DNA of 64,000 nt from the NCBI RefSeq assembly GCF_000720485.1, contig NZ_JOAX01000034.1, positions 12,318-76,317 on the forward strand, in the 5' to 3' direction. Position 1 is the first letter of the stretch. Every line of letters starts with the position of its first letter. Both the position numbers and the translations under genes were made by a program. A model generated the notes under the pieces. The model worked only from the letters and a program-made list of their open reading frames with translations, ran no database searches and was not told the origin of the DNA. Positions 61,260 to 64,000 of this stretch are shown piece by piece. The stretch is from Streptomyces ochraceiscleroticus (GTDB lineage Bacteria > Actinomycetota > Actinomycetes > Streptomycetales > Streptomycetaceae).

Positions 61260-61268
61260 TTATCCACA
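61260..61268 (+). promoter_or_regulatory. Consensus DnaA box TTATCCACA
   Basis: An exact 9-bp DnaA box in the intergenic region between the SNF2 and UvrD-like genes. A second exact copy is at 63144-63152. Confidence 0.5.
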
Positions 61269-61452
61269 GGAAAAACCGCTGGTCAAAAATCTTTAGCCCG
61301 CCGACCCCAGCGATCCGCTACGGTTCAACCGCCAGTAACTCAACGTAACTTTCGGTGTGTGCTGAGCAAGCCGCCGAGCGATCCCCGGCCTTACCGAAGC
61401 CCGCAGTCCAAGGCGGTCCAAAACAGTCCGAGGCAGCCCACAGGAGATCCCC

Positions 61453-63171
61453 ATGACCGACCAGCTCCCCTCACTCACCACCCCACCACCAACATCCGCC
61501 ACCCCTTCCACGCACAGACGCGCTCCTCACACACCACGCACCCGAAGCCGCCCACCCGACATGCACCACCGTGACGGCCCGGACGGGCCCACGCCTCGTA
61601 CTCCGCACTCCCCCACCTCCGAGCAACTGGCCGCCGCCGACGCCTTCCATGCGGGCGACCACCTCGTGCTCCAGGCCGGCGCGGGAACGGGCAAGACGAC
61701 GACCTTGGCGATACTGGCCCGCAGCACGCGCCGGCCCGGGCGCTACCTCGCGTTCAACAAAGCCATCGCGCAGGACGCCACCCGGCGCTTCCCCGCGCAC
61801 GTGACGTGCAGTACGGCCCATTCCCTGGCGTACGCGGCCGTGGGCCACCGGTTCCAGCGGCGGATGAACGCACCCCGACAGGCAGGCTGGCGGACCGGCT
61901 CCGCCCTGGGCATCGACACCGGCTTCCGGCTGCGTATCGGTACGCGAACGGTGAGCAGCAAGGCTCTTTCGTACACCGTCCTGCGCACCGTCACCGAGTT
62001 CTGTCGCTCGGCCGACCCAGTACTGAACGCTGCCCATGTGCCTCGCCTGCGCGGCGCCGAGTCCGACGCATTGCACGGGCAGCTGGCGCAGGCCGTCCTT
62101 CCCTACGCCCGCAAGGCCTGGGCCGACCTTCAGGACCCCGACCGTGGCGCCGTCCGCTTCGAGCACGATCATTACCTCAAGATGTGGGCACTGAGCGCAC
62201 CGGTCATCCGGGCCGACTTCCTGCTCCTCGACGAAGCCCAGGACACCAACCCCGTGGTCGAGCAGGTCTTCAGCGCCCAGCGTGCGCACGCCCAACTGGT
62301 GCTCGTCGGTGACTCGGCGCAGGCGATCTACGGCTGGCGGGGCGCACGCGACGTGATGACCGGCTTCCGCGGCAGACAGCTCACGCTCTCCCAGTCGTTC
62401 CGGTTCGGGCCTGCGCTCGCGGCAGCGGCAAATCGATGGCTGGCGATTGTCGACGCCCCTGTCCGGCTCATCGGCTCGCCACTGCTCGACACCGAACTTG
62501 GGCCCGTTCCGCGCCCCGATGCCGTGCTCTGCCGGTCCAATGCGGGCGCGATGGCGGAAGTCATAAGGCTGCTGTCGGACGGGCGCAGAGTTGCCCTGGC
62601 CGGTGGCGGCGACTCCCTGACAGCCCTGGCCCGGGCCGCGTACGAGCTCCAGCGCGGCAGCCGGACCGCCCACCCCGAGCTGACCCTCTTCGAATCCTGG
62701 GAGGAGCTGCGGGAGTACGCGACCGCCGACCCGTCCGGCCGAGACCTCCTGCCGCTCGTGGAACTCCTCGACGAACACAGCGCGGAGAGCGTGCTCCGCG
62801 CGCTGGGATGCCTCTCAAGCGAGGACAGAGCTGAGCTCACAGTATCCACCGCCCATCGGGCGAAAGGCCGTGAGTGGTCGAGCGTGCGCATCGCGGCCGA
62901 CTTCACGGAGCCGGACGAGCTGGAGGAGACCGGCGAGGACGGAGAACCACTGCCGGGCCCCGTCGACCTCGATGAGGCGCGGCTGGCCTATGTGGCGATC
63001 ACCCGGGCGAGGAAGCGACTCGATCTGGGCGGACTGTCATGGATCAACAGCCACCCGGCCGGGGATGCGCTCACGCATGCCCATGCCCCACGGACGGTAA
63101 CGACACAGCCGCCGGGGTTCGCCTCTCCTCGAGCCGCCCAAAGTTATCCACAGGCTGGCCAGGGGGCGTGA
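61453..63171 (+). CDS. Short UvrD-like SF1A helicase
   Basis: A 572-residue SF1 helicase. Motif I LQAGAGTGKTTTLAIL (about 73-88), II FLLLDEAQDTNPV, III LVGDSAQAIYGWRGA, IV LSQSFRFG, V VSTAHRAKGREWSSVRI, VI LAYVAITRARKRLDLGG. It is shorter than UvrD/PcrA and resembles FBH1-like helicases. The first 55 residues are a Pro/Thr/His-rich low-complexity leader; GGAGA precedes the ATG, though a later start (61561) cannot be excluded. A DnaA box lies within its last codons. Role: likely recombination or repair. Confidence 0.88.
   Translation: MTDQLPSLTTPPPTSATPSTHRRAPHTPRTRSRPPDMHHRDGPDGPTPRTPHSPTSEQLAAADAFHAGDHLVLQAGAGTGKTTTLAILARSTRRPGRYLAFNKAIAQDATRRFPAHVTCSTAHSLAYAAVGHRFQRRMNAPRQAGWRTGSALGIDTGFRLRIGTRTVSSKALSYTVLRTVTEFCRSADPVLNAAHVPRLRGAESDALHGQLAQAVLPYARKAWADLQDPDRGAVRFEHDHYLKMWALSAPVIRADFLLLDEAQDTNPVVEQVFSAQRAHAQLVLVGDSAQAIYGWRGARDVMTGFRGRQLTLSQSFRFGPALAAAANRWLAIVDAPVRLIGSPLLDTELGPVPRPDAVLCRSNAGAMAEVIRLLSDGRRVALAGGGDSLTALARAAYELQRGSRTAHPELTLFESWEELREYATADPSGRDLLPLVELLDEHSAESVLRALGCLSSEDRAELTVSTAHRAKGREWSSVRIAADFTEPDELEETGEDGEPLPGPVDLDEARLAYVAITRARKRLDLGGLSWINSHPAGDALTHAHAPRTVTTQPPGFASPRAAQSYPQAGQGA
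63144..63152 (+). promoter_or_regulatory. Second consensus DnaA box TTATCCACA
   Basis: An exact DnaA box inside the 3' end of the UvrD-like gene (codons for SYPQ), on the same strand as the copy at 61260. Confidence 0.45.
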
Positions 63172-63476
63172 CGTACGGCCGGAACCGGAGGATCCTTAAG
63201 GAAGAGAAAGCCGCTCGGTCAGGCAAGAAGCCCAGGTCAGCACGCAATGGCGTAACGCGCCCGACGGCCCCGCCGGCACCCGCGCGGAGCCCAGCACCCC
63301 ATCAACATCGAAGCGTCCGGAGGCAAACAGGAGACGGACACAAAACAGCCAAAGACAAGAAACAGAGAGTGACAGGCACGCCGACGACGGCGCGCACCAG
63401 ACTTCCGAACTTTCACTTCCGGAGTTCCACTTCCGAACGTCCGATGAGCCAAGGCGGGGATGCGTGGTGAGTGGTG
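63172..63476. other. 305-bp region upstream of the DUF6343 gene
   Basis: No gene supported. It is less GC-rich in its middle (63300-63375) and ends in a triple 14-bp repeat (63401-63442). Confidence 0.5.
63401..63442 (+). repeat. 14-bp tandem repeat, 3 copies
   Basis: ACTTCCGAACTTTC, ACTTCCGGAGTTCC and ACTTCCGAACGTCC in direct tandem, 35 bp before the start at 63477. They may be protein-binding iterons in a promoter. Confidence 0.7.
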
Positions 63477-63818
63477 ATGCGTACGGGCAATGAGCCCTTG
63501 GAGGCACGGAGTCTGCTGAAAACACGGCGCGCTCTGGCCCTGTGGGGACTGATATGGGCGGCGTTCGGCGTGGCCGTCTTCATGGTGGTCGGCCGTCCCG
63601 GCTGGGCCGCCGGCTGTGCGCTCGTGGCGGCACTGGCTGCGACGGACCTCGCGATCGTATGCCGCCACATACGTCAGGGGCCCCACTACCAGCCTGGGGA
63701 GGACGTGCCACCGTACGAGCCGGACAGCGGCCGCAACGAGTTCACCGCCAGGCGACGCGGTGGAGCGGGGCCGAGCATGGGGCCTGACCGGGGCCCAGAG
63801 GGGCGCGGGCGACTTTGA
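63477..63818 (+). CDS. DUF6343-like small membrane protein
   Basis: A 113-residue protein: MRTGNEPLEARSLLKTRRAL, then two hydrophobic helices (LALWGLIWAAFGVAVFMVVG and GWAAGCALVAALAATDLAIVC), then RHIRQGPHYQPGEDVPPYEPD, the signature of a small Streptomyces membrane family (DUF6343), and a disordered basic tail. GTG codons at 63471 and 63474 are alternative starts. Function unknown. Confidence 0.72.
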   Translation: MRTGNEPLEARSLLKTRRALALWGLIWAAFGVAVFMVVGRPGWAAGCALVAALAATDLAIVCRHIRQGPHYQPGEDVPPYEPDSGRNEFTARRRGGAGPSMGPDRGPEGRGRL

Positions 63819-63834
63819 TGAGCCGCCGATGCGC

Positions 63835-63946
63835 AAGCAGGCGCCTCGGTGGAGAATCCCCTCGCTGAGCAGACCTCTCGTCGAGTAGACCCCTCGGTGA
63901 GCGGATCTCTCGGTGAGCAGACGCCTCGGTGAGCAGACGCCTTGGT
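63835..63946. repeat. 16-bp tandem repeat, 7 copies
   Basis: Seven 16-bp units in exact register; the last five begin GAGCAGACNCCTCGGT (63867-63946), the first two (63835-63866) are more diverged. The length is not a codon multiple and the repeats lie after the DUF6343 gene. Confidence 0.85.
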
Positions 63947-63971
63947 GAGGGACAAGCGAAGACAAGAAATC

Positions 63972-64000
63972 GGGGAGGAGGGGTGGGGGTGGGGGGGGAG
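63972..64000 (+). repeat. G-run tract at the window edge
   Basis: Runs of 4, 4, 5 and 8 guanines within 29 bases, open at the window end. Quadruplex-forming potential. Confidence 0.45.

Larger units (their letters stand above)
61150..61452. other. 303-bp divergent region, SNF2 / UvrD-like helicase
   Basis: Contains the SNF2 damage-type promoter, a DnaA box and a comparatively AT-rich stretch (61265-61300) that may hold the plus-strand promoter. No gene. Confidence 0.5.

Noticed and set aside
61453..63171. Conjugative or phage origin of the UvrD-like helicase
   Set aside because: Codon use matches neighbours and no integrase, relaxase or attachment repeats are present.
63835..63946. CRISPR array
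   Set aside because: Units are 16 bp, directly adjacent with no spacers, and no cas genes are nearby.
63237..63965. 242-codon frame on the minus strand over the end repeats
   Set aside because: Translated 16-bp repeats shift frame and overlap the DUF6343 gene; no start signal or family.

Overview
The window is a stretch of high-GC actinobacterial chromosome, almost certainly Streptomyces. The GC content, GTG/TTG starts, leaderless promoters, the whiA sporulation regulator, mycothiol-type enzymes and the gene order (suf operon, heme A genes, pentose-phosphate operon, pgi, secG-tpiA-pgk-gap, whiA-yvcK-rapZ-uvrC, uvrA, uvrB) all point there. It is mostly core chromosome with accessory pieces between uvrC and uvrA and after uvrB. 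No tRNA, rRNA, IS element, prophage or CRISPR array was seen.

Layout. 1-1500: end of dapD, an SMR pump with its TetR regulator and a paired operator, and a glyoxalase-fold gene. 1514-8249: Fe-S assembly operon sufR-sufB-sufD-Rieske-sufC-sufS-sufU-DUF59 (minus strand), with a 20-bp palindrome in its promoter. 8435-12806: ABC-2 exporter, heme A synthase ctaA and heme O synthase ctaB. 13250-26165: central carbon metabolism, namely tkt-tal-zwf-opcA-pgl on plus and pgi, then gap, pgk, tpiA and secG on minus, with an RbpA-family polymerase-binding protein between pgi and secG. 26413-31464: whiA, yvcK, rapZ and uvrC in overlapping minus-strand order.

31.5-40.8 kb is accessory: a secreted papain-like protease with a membrane-anchored partner and a divergent XRE-type regulator, a Tat/lipoprotein Rieske protein, a LacI-controlled polyol or sugar locus (dehydrogenase, sugar porter, PfkB kinase), and a CstR-like persulfide sensor facing a rhodanese. 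41.0-51.7 kb holds uvrA, a mycothiol-type enzyme, an MBL hydrolase, a TerC transporter under a yybP-ykoY (Mn2+) riboswitch, uvrB, a secreted GDPD and ogt. 51.8-64 kb holds small conserved genes and a helicase cluster: helicase-associated protein, SWIM protein, SNF2 ATPase and a short UvrD-like helicase. Three sets of short tandem repeats lie in non-coding DNA.

The strongest regulatory theme is DNA repair. uvrC, uvrB, ogt and the SNF2-SWIM operon each carry TTGTCAGTG, with an 11-nt spacer from TTGTCA to a -10 element. This is the actinobacterial RecA-independent (PafBC-type) damage promoter. It suggests that the SNF2-SWIM pair belongs to the damage response. Nothing here is proven to be a wholly new system; the best leads are the SNF2-SWIM operon, the Mn riboswitch switch helix, the protease/partner pair with its GTGAAC sites, and the CstR-rhodanese pair.
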